Notes: generated by a model from the sequence alone, not told the origin. DNA of 50,753 nt from Nitrospira sp. (GCA_013140455.1 JABFSU010000001.1:1-50753), one strand, 5' to 3'. Shown: positions 16,548 through 28,291, numbered from the stretch's first letter. Translations and numbers: made by a program.

Positions 16548-18326
16548 ATGCGCACGATCCGAATTGCCATGGCTCAAATCAATCCGACGGTCGGTGATAT
16601 CGCCGGGAATATGCGTTTGATCAGGAGCTGGATTAAGGAAGCGCGCAAGGCGAAAGCCGATCTGGTGGCGTTCCCCGAGTTGGCGATTACCGGCTATCCT
16701 CCAGAAGACTTGCTATTGAAGCCCCGATTTGTGGCGGATAATCGGCGGGCCCTCGATGAGATTGCCAAGGACTGCAAGGGGCTTGTGGCCGTCATTGGCT
16801 ATGTGGGCCAAGGCGCGGGGGGCGGAGGAAAGTTGCAGCCGCCAGGGGTGGTCGCGGCCGGTCAGCATGAACTAACGAATGCGGCGGCCATTGTGGCGGA
16901 ACGGCGGATCCTTGCGAGCTATAACAAATGGCTTCTGCCCAATTACGGTGTGTTTGATGAAAGCCGATACTTTCATCCCGGTCGCAAGGTGCCGCTGGTG
17001 ACGCTGTGTGGAGTGACGATCGCGGTCAATATTTGCGAAGACATCTGGTTTCCCGACGGGCCGATCCGTCTTCAGGCTGCGGCTGAGGCCGAGGTGATCG
17101 TCAACATCAATGCCTCGCCGTTTCACATCGGAAAGAGTCGTATGCGGGAGCAGATGTTGGCGACGAGGGCGCGCGAGAATGGGGTCGTCCTCACCTATAC
17201 CAATACGGTCGGCGGACAGGATGAACTGGTGTTTGACGGGAACAGTGTGATCCTCGATCAGACCGGTGAGGTGATTGCCAGAGGCAAAGCCTTTGACGAG
17301 GATTTGATCATCGCCGATCTTACTGTGGATGCGGTGACGCGAAATCGCATGGCCCAGGGAAGAAAAAAGCGGTTCACGGTCGCGATGGCGGAAGCCGTCG
17401 AGCGGGTTGCGGTCGCGACCGCCAATGCCTCTGTGAAGCGACCGCGGGTTGTGCCCCAGCTGGAGGCTCCCTTAGGAGAACTCGACGAGGTCTATCATGC
17501 ACTGGTCGTGGGCGTGCGGGACTACGTGCAAAAGAACGGATTCAAAAAGGTGGTCATCGGTCTGAGCGGCGGCGTGGATAGTGCCTTGACGGCAGTGATC
17601 GCCGTCGACGCGCTTGGTCCGAAGAATGTGATGGGCATTTTCATGCCCTCGCCCTATACCTCATCGGAAAGCGGCGAAGATGTTGCCGATCTCACGCGGC
17701 GATTGACGATCGACTACCGGACGATTCCGATCACGCCGACGTTTCAAGCCTACCGTGACGCACTCGCGGAGGAGTTTACCGGCAAGCCGGTGGATACGAC
17801 GGAGGAAAACCTCCAGGCACGCATTCGCGGCAACATTTTGATGGCCTTCTCCAATAAGTTTGGCCATCTCGTGTTGACCACCGGCAATAAGAGTGAAATG
17901 AGTGTGGGCTATGCCACTTTATATGGCGACATGGCCGGTGGATTTGCCGTCATTAAGGATGTGCCGAAGACGATGGTCTATGACCTCTCCCGGATTCGGA
18001 ATGCAGGAGGGCCGACGCCAGTGATTCCCAAGCGCATCCTTGATCGCGCGCCGACGGCGGAATTGCGGCCGAATCAAAAGGACGAAGACAGCTTGCCGCC
18101 ATATACCGTTCTAGATCCAATTCTCAAGGCGTATGTGGAAGAGGATCGGTCTCTTGAAGAAATTGTGGCCATGGGGTGTGACCGTGCCACAGTAGCCAAG
18201 GTGATGGCGATGGTGGACCGAAGCGAGTACAAGCGTCGTCAGGCGCCGATCGGCATCAAGATTACACTCAGGGCGTTTGGAAAAGATCGGCGGATGCCGA
18301 TCACAAACGGTTATCGAAACGTCTAG
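16548..18326 (+). CDS. nadE: Glutamine-dependent NAD+ synthetase
   Basis: NadE makes NAD+ from deamido-NAD+ with ATP and glutamine. The N-terminal nitrilase-type glutaminase domain (about 1-270) shows Glu in FPELAITGYPPEDLL, Lys in ASYNKWLLPNYGVFDE, and the catalytic Cys in VNICEDIWFPDG (about 163). The C-terminal synthetase domain (about 300-590) shows the PP-loop SGGVDS (about 341-346) and LTTGNKSEMSVGYATLYGD. At 592 residues it is the long, glutamine-using form. The ATG at 16548 follows AAAAAGGCTG. The downstream nitrogen block begins about 40 bases later with its own promoter-like site. Confidence 0.95.
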   Translation: MRTIRIAMAQINPTVGDIAGNMRLIRSWIKEARKAKADLVAFPELAITGYPPEDLLLKPRFVADNRRALDEIAKDCKGLVAVIGYVGQGAGGGGKLQPPGVVAAGQHELTNAAAIVAERRILASYNKWLLPNYGVFDESRYFHPGRKVPLVTLCGVTIAVNICEDIWFPDGPIRLQAAAEAEVIVNINASPFHIGKSRMREQMLATRARENGVVLTYTNTVGGQDELVFDGNSVILDQTGEVIARGKAFDEDLIIADLTVDAVTRNRMAQGRKKRFTVAMAEAVERVAVATANASVKRPRVVPQLEAPLGELDEVYHALVVGVRDYVQKNGFKKVVIGLSGGVDSALTAVIAVDALGPKNVMGIFMPSPYTSSESGEDVADLTRRLTIDYRTIPITPTFQAYRDALAEEFTGKPVDTTEENLQARIRGNILMAFSNKFGHLVLTTGNKSEMSVGYATLYGDMAGGFAVIKDVPKTMVYDLSRIRNAGGPTPVIPKRILDRAPTAELRPNQKDEDSLPPYTVLDPILKAYVEEDRSLEEIVAMGCDRATVAKVMAMVDRSEYKRRQAPIGIKITLRAFGKDRRMPITNGYRNV

Positions 18327-18363
18327 CATTCCGCGATTGTCCCGTCTGTGCGCGGGGGCTCAG

Positions 18364-18393
18364 TTGACTCTATCAAGATGGCTATGGTACAAG
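18364..18393 (+). promoter_or_regulatory. Candidate promoter before leader A (TTGACT-N18-TACAAG)
   Basis: TTGACT (18364-18369) and TACAAG (18388-18393) are separated by 18 bases, and a start near 18400 would place the first hexaloop hairpin at the very 5' end of the RNA. The same arrangement (TTGACG-N18-TACAAA) lies in front of the leader at 28.0 kb, which raises its credibility. The -10 box is a weak sigma-70 match. Confidence 0.5.
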
Positions 18394-18405
18394 GCTCGAT
18401 CGTTT

Positions 18406-18509
18406 AGAGGGACAACGACGTTCCTCTGACGGCCGATTCAAGTGTATGGCAAGGACAATGACGTCCTCCGGCCTCTTTTAAAGAAAGAGGCCAGAGGACG
18501 TTTTTTTTT
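18406..18509 (+). ncRNA. ANTAR-type two-hexaloop attenuator leader A
   Basis: P1 (18406-18427): an 8-bp stem (one G-U) AGAGGGAC/GTTCCTCT closing the six-base loop AACGAC. P2 (18452-18467): stem AGGAC/GTCCT closing AATGAC. Both loops have A at position 1 and G at position 4, the ANTAR recognition rule, and are 24 bases apart. Terminator: arms 18461-18478 and 18484-18501, 18 positions with one mismatch, then nine Ts. The 3' half of P2 lies inside the first terminator arm, so P2 and the terminator exclude each other. It precedes the small lipoprotein gene at 18620 and, behind it, the porin-amtB-glnK-glnD-glnA run. Structure is read directly; regulation is inferred from NasR/EutV. Confidence 0.85.
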
Positions 18510-18619
18510 ACCTTGTGCGAACACGAGCGAGTCACCATGAAGCGGATGAATCCAACCAGGGAAAAGGTACTGGGAAATGGGATTAAGAATGGTAGCGCTC
18601 GTTCTAACAGGAGGGGATC

Positions 18620-18970
18620 ATGACGAATCAGAAGCGATGGATTCAGAGTGGTGTTCTGTGGGGGGTCGTGCTGGGAGGGTTAGTCGGCTGCGCGATGATT
18701 GCGAGTCCTCCTGTAGGAGAAATTGGCAAGAATGATCACGCTGCATTAGCAGCCTGGTATGACAAGGAAGCTGCCCATCTTCGGCAACACGCGAAGGACG
18801 AGATGGCGATGGCGGAAGCGTATCGAAAAAATCCAGATCCCAGTACCCTAGGTGTAATCTCCCATAAAATCGATATGATTCAGCACTGTGAGGCCCTTGT
18901 GGGCATGTATACAAAGGCAGCTGAAGAGGCTGATCAGGCGGCCAAGGCTCATCGCGATTTGTTGAAGTAA
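18620..18970 (+). CDS. Small lipoprotein-like envelope protein
   Basis: The 116-residue protein has a signal with a lipobox-like LVGCAMIAS (Cys at about 24), then an alanine- and histidine-rich helical region with AWYDKEAAHLRQHAKDEMAMAEAYRKNP and a second helix ending in AEEADQAAKAHRDLLK. It resembles the 120-residue protein at 37666-38028 in size and in a (W)Y-x-x-E/Q-A-x-x-H pattern, so the two look like paralogues. The ATG at 18620 follows AGGAGGGG. As the first gene behind leader A it should be nitrogen-regulated. Function unknown. Confidence 0.75.
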   Translation: MTNQKRWIQSGVLWGVVLGGLVGCAMIASPPVGEIGKNDHAALAAWYDKEAAHLRQHAKDEMAMAEAYRKNPDPSTLGVISHKIDMIQHCEALVGMYTKAAEEADQAAKAHRDLLK

Positions 18971-19049
18971 GACCGGCTAAATGTAGGGGTTATGCGGTGT
19001 GAATCGGTGCAAGGCTTGAGAGTCGTGTGGTCCGGAAGGGGCGAGAGGA

Positions 19050-19069
19050 TGCGCACAACGGCGTGCGTG
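19050..19069 (+). ncRNA. Single ANTAR-like hexaloop hairpin upstream of the porin gene
   Basis: GCGCAC (19051-19056) and GTGCGT (19063-19068) form a stem with one G-U (plus a further G-U) and close the hexaloop AACGGC, again with A1 and G4. No second hexaloop and no terminator were found next to it, so it may be a chance match or a relic. It lies in the 170-base gap between the small lipoprotein and the porin, which otherwise shows nothing. Confidence 0.35.
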
Positions 19070-19140
19070 ACGACGATGATGTCAAGAAAGCTGGTAAGCC
19101 ACTAATGAAACATCATCTCAACGTGAAAGGGGAGAGCGTC

Positions 19141-20517
19141 ATGTACGTTGCGAAGTGGAAATGTCTGTCAGTCTCGTTCTGTCTCGTCAGCACCGCACTA
19201 TTTGGCGGTGAATTGGCCTGGGGGCAAGCTGTGTCCGCGCCCCTTCCGGCCGCTGCTCCGGCGGCCGCGCCGCCAACCGTGCAAGAGCGGCTGGATGCAC
19301 TTGAAAAGAAAGTGGAGGCCCCCTCACTCTGGAAGACGCTGGGGTTCAAGGCATCCGGGTTTCTGGATGTGGCCTACACCCATAACTTCAATAATCCCAG
19401 TACCAATCTCAATCAGCTACATATCTTCGATACCAATGCCAGTTCCTTCATGCCGCATTTGGCTCAGTTGATGGTTGAGCGTCCGGCTGAGGCCGGCGGA
19501 AGCGCGGTGGATCGGGCTGGATTCCGGGCGCGATTGAATTTCGGCTCCGACGCCCGAGTGACGCGCGCCAGGACCAACTATCAACCGGGCACTGCCAGCG
19601 ATGAAATGGACTTCCAGGAACTCTACGCAGAATATATTCTTCCTATCGGGAGCGGCCTGAAGGTTCAAGCCGGCAAGATGAACACGTTAATCGGCTATGA
19701 GGTCATCAACAGCTGGGAAAACCCGAACTTTTCACGGACCTTCATGTTCGGTCTCGGCCAGGCCTTCACCACCACCGGTATTCGGTTCAGCTATACGTTC
19801 AATCCGATGATTTCGGCATCGGTCGGCTTGGTCAACGGCTGGGACAACGTGGACGACAACAACAAGGGCAAGACGGTCGAATGGTTGGTGGCCTTGACCC
19901 CGCATGAAAAGCTCGGAGTGAATTTCTATGGATCATTCGGGCCGGAGCAATCCAATACAGTCGGTGGGGTCGTTGCCGGCGGCGTCGGCGCCAATGCGGA
20001 CGCCAAACGGACGGTCGTCGGTTCCATCATTACCTTCAAAGCGACCAGTCAAGACACGATCATCCTGGAACCGTACTATGCGAACGAGGCGAATGCTAAT
20101 TTGGTCGCGGGGAAAGCCGGAAAGAATGCTCGCTGGAATGGACTCGGAGCCTATTATCTCCATGACTTCGACGATCAATGGAGCGCGCGGGTTCGTGGCG
20201 AGATCTTCGAAGATGCCGGCGGTGCCAGGACCTGCACGGGATCTGTGGCCGGGACAGTCGGGGGATTCACCGGGGTTCCTGGCGGCTGGAACACTTGTGC
20301 GGCGCAACCCTCTGGGGGCGGTGGGCTGGTCGGCGGAGGCGGAATCGCACAAACATTGTGGGACACCACGTTTACATTGCAATACAAACCACTTCCCTCT
20401 TTGATTACGCGGGCAGAATTCCGCTACGACAAATCAAACAAGAACGTGTTCCTTAATGGCAATGATCGATCGAACAACCAAGAAACCCTGTCGTTCCAAG
20501 TCATTTATCTATTCTAA
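19141..20517 (+). CDS. Outer-membrane beta-barrel porin (bbp2/OmpL-like)
   Basis: The 458-residue protein has a signal peptide (KCLSVSFCLVSTALFGGELAWGQA), a Pro/Ala linker, a short coiled-coil-like segment (VQERLDALEKKVEA) and then a barrel of alternating strands. GFLDVAYTHNFNNPS opens the barrel, LKVQAGKMNTLIGYEVI is typical of the putative beta-barrel porin-2 family, and the end is a C-terminal aromatic FQVIYLF. The ATG at 19141 follows GGGGAGAG and is the start that exposes the signal; the frame is open upstream. A glycine-rich insertion lies near residue 390-410. With amtB 21 bases downstream, it probably admits small nitrogen solutes to the periplasm. The substrate is inference. Confidence 0.8.
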   Translation: MYVAKWKCLSVSFCLVSTALFGGELAWGQAVSAPLPAAAPAAAPPTVQERLDALEKKVEAPSLWKTLGFKASGFLDVAYTHNFNNPSTNLNQLHIFDTNASSFMPHLAQLMVERPAEAGGSAVDRAGFRARLNFGSDARVTRARTNYQPGTASDEMDFQELYAEYILPIGSGLKVQAGKMNTLIGYEVINSWENPNFSRTFMFGLGQAFTTTGIRFSYTFNPMISASVGLVNGWDNVDDNNKGKTVEWLVALTPHEKLGVNFYGSFGPEQSNTVGGVVAGGVGANADAKRTVVGSIITFKATSQDTIILEPYYANEANANLVAGKAGKNARWNGLGAYYLHDFDDQWSARVRGEIFEDAGGARTCTGSVAGTVGGFTGVPGGWNTCAAQPSGGGGLVGGGGIAQTLWDTTFTLQYKPLPSLITRAEFRYDKSNKNVFLNGNDRSNNQETLSFQVIYLF

Positions 20518-20538
20518 GCAAGGAGGAAGGAGGCCATC

Positions 20539-21930
20539 ATGAAACAGCTATCTCGTCTCATGACCGCAATGCTGCCTGCCCTGGCCTGTCTTGCCCTGAT
20601 GGCAGGGACGACGGAGGGGTTGGCTCAAGAAGTTGGTGCACCGGCGGCGTCCGCGCCGGTTGCCACTGCGCCGGAGGCTCCGGCGGCAGCGGTCCCGGCT
20701 CCGCCGAAGATCGATACTGGAGATACCACGTGGGTGCTGGTGTCGACCGCCTTGGTGTTGGCCATGACCGCCCCGGGGCTGGCCTTATTCTATGGAGGAA
20801 TGGTTCGCGGGAAAAATGCCTTGGGTACGATCATGCAGAGCTTCATTATTCTCTGCCTCATCAGTGTCCAGTGGGTACTCTTGGGCTATTCACTCGCGTT
20901 TGGGCCTGACAAAGGACATGTGATCGGAGGACTCGAATGGTTGGGTCTGAACGGCGTGGGGCTTGAGCCCAATGCCGATTATGCAGCTACCATTCCGCAC
21001 CAGGCATTCATGATCTTTCAGATGATGTTCGCCGTCATCACGCCGGCGCTCATTACGGGCGCGTTCGCCGAACGCATGAAGTTCAGCAGCTTTCTCGTCT
21101 TTACGCTGCTCTGGTCGACGCTCATCTATGATCCGCTGGCCCATTGGGTGTGGGCGGTCGGCGGCTGGGTGCGAAACATGGGGGCGTTGGATTTTGCCGG
21201 TGGTACGGTCGTTCATATCAGTTCCGGAGCCTCCGCACTGGCCTGTGCCATCGTGTTACGGAAGCGACTGGGGTATGGAAAAGAGCATATGGTGCCGCAC
21301 AACCTGCCGATGACGGTCTTAGGTGCGTCACTGCTCTGGTTTGGGTGGTTCGGCTTCAATGCCGGCAGTGCGGTGGCTTCCGGGGCGTTGGCAACCAGCG
21401 CGTTTGTGGTGACCCATGTGGCGACGGCGACGGCGGCGCTGGCCTGGATGGCGGTGGAATGGATCTATCGTGGCAAACCCACGGTACTTGGCGCGGCGAG
21501 CGGCGCTGTGGCAGGATTGGTCGCCATTACGCCGGCGTCCGGGTTTGTTGGCCCAATGCCGGCGGTGATCATCGGGCTGGTTGCAGGAGTGGTGTGCTAT
21601 CTGGCCGTCCTCTGGAAGGCCAAGTGCGGGTACGATGACGCGCTCGACGTCGTCGGGATCCATGGAGTCGGAGGGATTTGGGGTGCGCTGGCAACAGGGC
21701 TCTTTGCCTCGAAGGCCATCAACGCCGCGGGGGCGGACGGATTGTTCTATGGCAATCCGGCGCAGTTCGGCATTCAGGCCGTGACCGTGTTGATTTCTGT
21801 GGGGTTTGCGTTCGTGGGGACTTTCGTGATTCTGAAGCTTGTCGGAACCATGATGCCCTTATGCGTGAAAGAAGAGGAAGAGCGAATGGGCTTAGATCTC
21901 AGTCAGCACGATGAGCGGGCCTATTCGTGA
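20539..21930 (+). CDS. amtB: Ammonium transporter AmtB, first copy
   Basis: This is an Amt/MEP-type ammonium channel. It has 463 residues: a cleavable signal peptide, a Pro/Ala linker (to about 57), then 11 membrane segments starting TTWVLVSTALVLAMTAPGLALFYGGMV. Family hallmarks are FAERMKFSSFLVFTLLWSTLIYDPLAHW, the first pore-His region DFAGGTVVHISSGASAL, and DVVGIHGVGGIWGALATGLFA with the second His. The C-terminus LGLDLSQHDERAYS is the conserved tail used for PII (GlnK) binding. The ATG follows AAGGAGGAAGGAGG. A second amtB follows after 33 bases, and glnK lies downstream. Confidence 0.95.
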   Translation: MKQLSRLMTAMLPALACLALMAGTTEGLAQEVGAPAASAPVATAPEAPAAAVPAPPKIDTGDTTWVLVSTALVLAMTAPGLALFYGGMVRGKNALGTIMQSFIILCLISVQWVLLGYSLAFGPDKGHVIGGLEWLGLNGVGLEPNADYAATIPHQAFMIFQMMFAVITPALITGAFAERMKFSSFLVFTLLWSTLIYDPLAHWVWAVGGWVRNMGALDFAGGTVVHISSGASALACAIVLRKRLGYGKEHMVPHNLPMTVLGASLLWFGWFGFNAGSAVASGALATSAFVVTHVATATAALAWMAVEWIYRGKPTVLGAASGAVAGLVAITPASGFVGPMPAVIIGLVAGVVCYLAVLWKAKCGYDDALDVVGIHGVGGIWGALATGLFASKAINAAGADGLFYGNPAQFGIQAVTVLISVGFAFVGTFVILKLVGTMMPLCVKEEEERMGLDLSQHDERAYS

Positions 21931-21963
21931 TGCGTTGAGCGACCGGAGAGAAGGAGGGAGTAG

Positions 21964-23355
21964 GTGACTGACCCGAACAATGAGCGTGACTGTACAAACC
22001 GGCATATGGGGTGCCACAGGATGGCCGCGCTGACCATTGCGGCCGTGATGTTGGGTGCCTTGGTATTGGGTGCCGGGTCAGTAGCCATCGCCCAGGACTC
22101 ATCGGCAATCGGCGGTGGAGCCGCTCCCGTACTGAAAGTTGATACGGGAGACACGGCGTGGGTGCTCATGTCCTCCGCGCTGGTCTTGGCGATGACGATG
22201 CCGGGGCTGGCGTTATTCTACGGGGGGTTGGTCCGGAGCAAGAATATTTTGGGCACGATTATGCACAGCCTGATTATTCTGTGCCTGGTCAGCCTCATCT
22301 GGATTTTCTTTGGTTACAGTCTGGCCTTCGGTCCCGACAAGGGAGGCTTGATCGGAGGGTTGGACTGGATCGGACTCAGCGGTGTCGGAAGCGACCCGCA
22401 TCCGGTGTATGGGCCGACGATTCCGCATCAAGTGTTCATGCTATTCCAACTGATGTTTGCCGCCATCACTCCGGCGCTGATTACGGGCGCCTTTGCAGAG
22501 CGCATGCGGTTTTCCGCGTTGCTGCTGTTTGCGGCGCTCTGGTCCGTGGTGATTTACGCGCCGGTTGCCCACTGGATTTGGGGTGGGGGCTGGCTAGGTA
22601 AGATGGGCGCGCTGGATTTTGCCGGGGGTGCCGTGGTGCACATCAGCTCCGGTGTCAGCGCATTGGTCTGTGCGATCGTACTCGGAAAACGGAAGGGATA
22701 TGGGACGGATTACATGGCGCCCCATAATCTCCCCTTTACGTTGTTGGGGACCGGCCTCTTATGGTTCGGCTGGTTCGGCTTCAATGCCGGCAGCGCATTG
22801 GGCGCCAACGGATTAGCCGGCAGTGCGTTTCTGGCTACGCATGCAGCGGGTGCGACCGGTGCGCTCGTGTGGATGTGTACGGAATGGATGCATCGGGGTA
22901 AGCCGACTGTTCTGGGGGTTGCGAGCGGAGCCGTGGCCGGGTTGGCGACGGTGACGCCGGGCGCCGGGTATGTCGGACCGATGTCAGCGATCGCAATCGG
23001 CGCATTTGCAGGGGTTTTGTGCTATTTCGCCGTTGTTTGGAAGGGGAGGATGGGCTATGATGACTCCCTTGATGTCGTGGGAATTCACGGCGTCGGCGGC
23101 GTGTTCGGCATTCTGGCGACGGGGCTCTTTGCCTCCAAGGCCGTCAATGCGGCCGGGGCAGACGGGTTGTTCTATGGCAACGCGGCCCAGTTCGGTATTC
23201 AGGCGGTCATGGTCGTCGCCGTCGCGGCCTTTTCCGTGGCGGGGACCTGGTTGATTCTGAAAGTGGTGGATGCGAGCGTCGGATTGCGAGTCTCCCCGGA
23301 GGACGAATCCACGGGGTTGGACTTGAGTCAACACGATGAGCGCGCATATTCATAA
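21964..23355 (+). CDS. amtB: Ammonium transporter AmtB, second copy
   Basis: This tandem paralogue of the preceding gene has the same length (463 residues) and the same tail (GLDLSQHDERAYS). Differences cluster in the signal/linker and in loops. Hallmarks are FAERMRFSALLLFAALWSVVIYAPVAHW, GGAVVHISSGVSAL and DVVGIHGVGGVFGILATGLFA. The start is GTG at 21964 after AAGGAGGGAG; an ATG at 22021 inside the signal region is possible. Two adjacent copies could give channels with different affinity or mixed trimers, which is inference. Confidence 0.94.
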   Translation: MTDPNNERDCTNRHMGCHRMAALTIAAVMLGALVLGAGSVAIAQDSSAIGGGAAPVLKVDTGDTAWVLMSSALVLAMTMPGLALFYGGLVRSKNILGTIMHSLIILCLVSLIWIFFGYSLAFGPDKGGLIGGLDWIGLSGVGSDPHPVYGPTIPHQVFMLFQLMFAAITPALITGAFAERMRFSALLLFAALWSVVIYAPVAHWIWGGGWLGKMGALDFAGGAVVHISSGVSALVCAIVLGKRKGYGTDYMAPHNLPFTLLGTGLLWFGWFGFNAGSALGANGLAGSAFLATHAAGATGALVWMCTEWMHRGKPTVLGVASGAVAGLATVTPGAGYVGPMSAIAIGAFAGVLCYFAVVWKGRMGYDDSLDVVGIHGVGGVFGILATGLFASKAVNAAGADGLFYGNAAQFGIQAVMVVAVAAFSVAGTWLILKVVDASVGLRVSPEDESTGLDLSQHDERAYS

Positions 23356-23446
23356 ACAGCTGATGACACTATTGATTACACGATCATACCGGGGCTTGGG
23401 GTGGCGGCGTCGAGAGCGGGCCGTTGACTCGCAAGACTGTCGGTGA

Positions 23447-26478
<3,032 letters not shown>

Positions 26479-26531
26479 CCGTCGAAAAGGTCTCACGCAG
26501 CTTGTTGTGAGGAGCCTGAAAGGAGGAGGGG

Positions 26532-27941
26532 ATGAACGTTCGTGAAGTGTTAGAGTACGCAAAGAAGAACAAGGTCCAGGTGGTGGATCTGAAGTTTGTG
26601 GACCTGATCGGGACGTGGCAGCATTTTACCATTCCGCTCGGGGAGTTGACGGAAGACCTGTTCAAGGATGGCTCGGGTTTGGATGGTTCCTCTATCCGCG
26701 GCTGGAAGGCGATCAACAACAGCGACATGCTGGTGGTGCCGGATCCCTCGACCGCCTGCATGGATCCGTTCTGCGCCGTGCCGACGCTGAGTCTGATCGG
26801 CAACGTGGTCGATCCGATCACCCGCGAAACCTACAATCGCGATCCCCGCTTCATCGCCCAGAAGGCGGAGAAGTATCTCCAGAGCACCAAAATCGGCGAC
26901 ACCTCCTACTGGGGTCCCGAAGCCGAGTTCTTCATTTTCGATCAGGCCCGGTACGACCAGACGAATCACAGCGGCTACTACTTCATCGATTCCGAAGAAG
27001 GCGTGTGGAACATGGGCCAGGATGGCGTCAACTTGGGCGGGAAGATCCGCTCCAAGGAAGGCTACTTCCCGGTGGCGCCGACCGATACGCAGCAGGATAT
27101 CCGCACCGAGATGATTCTGGAGATGGAGAAGGCCGGCATCTCAATCGAGAAGCATCATCACGAAGTGGCTACGGCCGGTCAGGCGGAAATCGACATCCGC
27201 TTCGATTCGCTGGTCAAGACGGCCGACAAGATGATGATGTACAAGTACATCGTCAAGAACGTCGCGCGCCGTCACGGCAAGACCGCGACGTTTATGCCGA
27301 AGCCGATTTTCGGCGATAACGGATCGGGCATGCATACGCACCAGAGCATCTGGAAGGACGGCAAGCCGCTGTTCGCGGGCAAGGAATATGCGGGCGTGTC
27401 GCAGATGTGTCTCCACTACATCGGCGGCATTCTCAAACACGCGCCGGCGCTGGCGGCGTTTACGAACCCGACGACGAATTCGTACAAGCGGTTGACCCCC
27501 GGATTCGAAGCGCCGGTGTTGTTGGCCTACTCCAGCCGGAACCGGTCGGCTGGCATCCGCATCCCGATGTATTCCCCGAGCCCTAAGGCGAAGCGGATCG
27601 AAGTGCGCTTCCCGGATCCCGGTGCCAACCCGTATCTCGCGTTCGCCGCCATGTTGATGGCGGGATTGGACGGCATCGAGAACAAGATCAATCCGGGCGA
27701 ACCGGCCGAGAAGGATCTCTACGATCTCGAGGCGAAGGAAGCGGCAAAGATTAAGACCATGCCGGGCAGCCTTGATGAGGCGCTCAACAACCTTGAGAAG
27801 GATCACCAGTTCTTGCTGAAGGGCGGGGTCTTTACGGAGGATCTGATCGAGGCGTGGATCGGGTACAAGCGCACGAAGGAAGTCGATACCATGCGGTTGC
27901 GTCCGCATCCGTATGAGTTCTACCTGTATTACGACATTTAG
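26532..27941 (+). CDS. glnA: Glutamine synthetase, type I
   Basis: GlnA makes glutamine from glutamate, ammonium and ATP. At 469 residues it is the dodecameric GSI form. Motifs: [18 protein letters not shown], the ATP-binding [10 protein letters not shown] region, and NRSAGIRIP. The segment [14 protein letters not shown] contains the tyrosine that is adenylylated in GSI-beta enzymes, although no glnE is present here. The ATG follows GGAGGAGGGG. It lies 53 bases after glnD, so ammonium channel, PII, PII modifier and glutamine synthetase form one run. After its stop comes the 350-base double attenuator region. Confidence 0.97.
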   Translation: MNVREVLEYAKKNKVQVVDLKFVDLIGTWQHFTIPLGELTEDLFKDGSGLDGSSIRGWKAINNSDMLVVPDPSTACMDPFCAVPTLSLIGNVVDPITRETYNRDPRFIAQKAEKYLQSTKIGDTSYWGPEAEFFIFDQARYDQTNHSGYYFIDSEEGVWNMGQDGVNLGGKIRSKEGYFPVAPTDTQQDIRTEMILEMEKAGISIEKHHHEVATAGQAEIDIRFDSLVKTADKMMMYKYIVKNVARRHGKTATFMPKPIFGDNGSGMHTHQSIWKDGKPLFAGKEYAGVSQMCLHYIGGILKHAPALAAFTNPTTNSYKRLTPGFEAPVLLAYSSRNRSAGIRIPMYSPSPKAKRIEVRFPDPGANPYLAFAAMLMAGLDGIENKINPGEPAEKDLYDLEAKEAAKIKTMPGSLDEALNNLEKDHQFLLKGGVFTEDLIEAWIGYKRTKEVDTMRLRPHPYEFYLYYDI

Positions 27942-27974
27942 AGCGCTCGCTGTCGGCCTATTCAAAAATATGGG

Positions 27975-28004
27975 TTGACGGTTGGGCCTAGGGCGTGATA
28001 CAAA
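27975..28004 (+). promoter_or_regulatory. Candidate promoter before leader B1 (TTGACG-N18-TACAAA)
   Basis: TTGACG (27975-27980) and TACAAA (27999-28004) are spaced by 18 bases, exactly as at leader A. A start near 28011 would place the P1 hairpin about 11 bases into the RNA. It begins 34 bases after the glnA stop, so the transporter operon can be transcribed separately from glnA. Confidence 0.5.
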
Positions 28005-28021
28005 TCGGCCATGAGCTGATT

Positions 28022-28110
28022 GAGGCAAAGGCGCCTCGGTTGGGGCTCTCGACATAAGGCAACGGACAAAGGCGTCCGTCATTCTGGAAAGAATGGCGGA
28101 CGCCTTTTTA
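28022..28110 (+). ncRNA. ANTAR-type two-hexaloop attenuator leader B1
   Basis: P1 (28022-28037): GAGGC/GCCTC closing hexaloop AAAGGC. P2 (28062-28079): ACGGAC/GTCCGT closing an identical AAAGGC loop. Both loops have A1 and G4; the spacing is 24 bases, as in leader A. The terminator has an 18-position stem (28068-28085 with 28090-28107, one G-U), a GGAA loop and five Ts. The loop and 3' strand of P2 are the first terminator strand, so the two folds are mutually exclusive. A second attenuator follows 13 bases later. Together they control the ABC transporter operon starting at 28292. Confidence 0.87.
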
Positions 28111-28122
28111 ATTTCTGAGCCA

Positions 28123-28237
28123 GTGAGGCTTCTTCGTCGAAGCCTCGCACGTAAAGGCAGGTCGTGGCAGACCTGTCGTGAGGTGGACAAAGGCGTCCCT
28201 TCTCCCGCGAGGGAGGGGGACGCCTTTTGTGTTTTTG
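28123..28237 (+). ncRNA. Second tandem attenuator leader B2, upstream hairpin atypical
   Basis: P2 (28185-28198): GGAC/GTCC closing AAAGGC, the same loop as in B1. The terminator uses 28189-28206 and 28211-28227 (GGCGTCCC with GGGACGCC plus CTCCC/GGGAG) and is followed by TTTTGTGTTTTT. Two hairpins lie upstream: 28123-28148 with hexaloop TTCGTC, and 28158-28175 (CAGGTC/GACCTG) with hexaloop GTGGCA. Both have G at loop position 4 but lack A at position 1, so P1 is either degenerate or specific for something else. Two attenuators in series give two gates before the same operon. Confidence 0.72.
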
Positions 28238-28291
28238 GGGCGGTGCAACTGGGCAGGTCGATACCGGACTCACAAACCGAAGGGGTGAAAC

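Noticed and set aside
19027-19140. Upstream extension of the porin to 19027
   Set aside because: The signal peptide begins at the ATG at 19141, and the extension contains the hexaloop hairpin.
28021-28237. CRISPR or IS-end interpretation of the repeated GGACAAAGGCGTCC units
   Set aside because: Units are few, unevenly spaced, each embedded in its own hairpin/terminator, and recur only before nitrogen genes.
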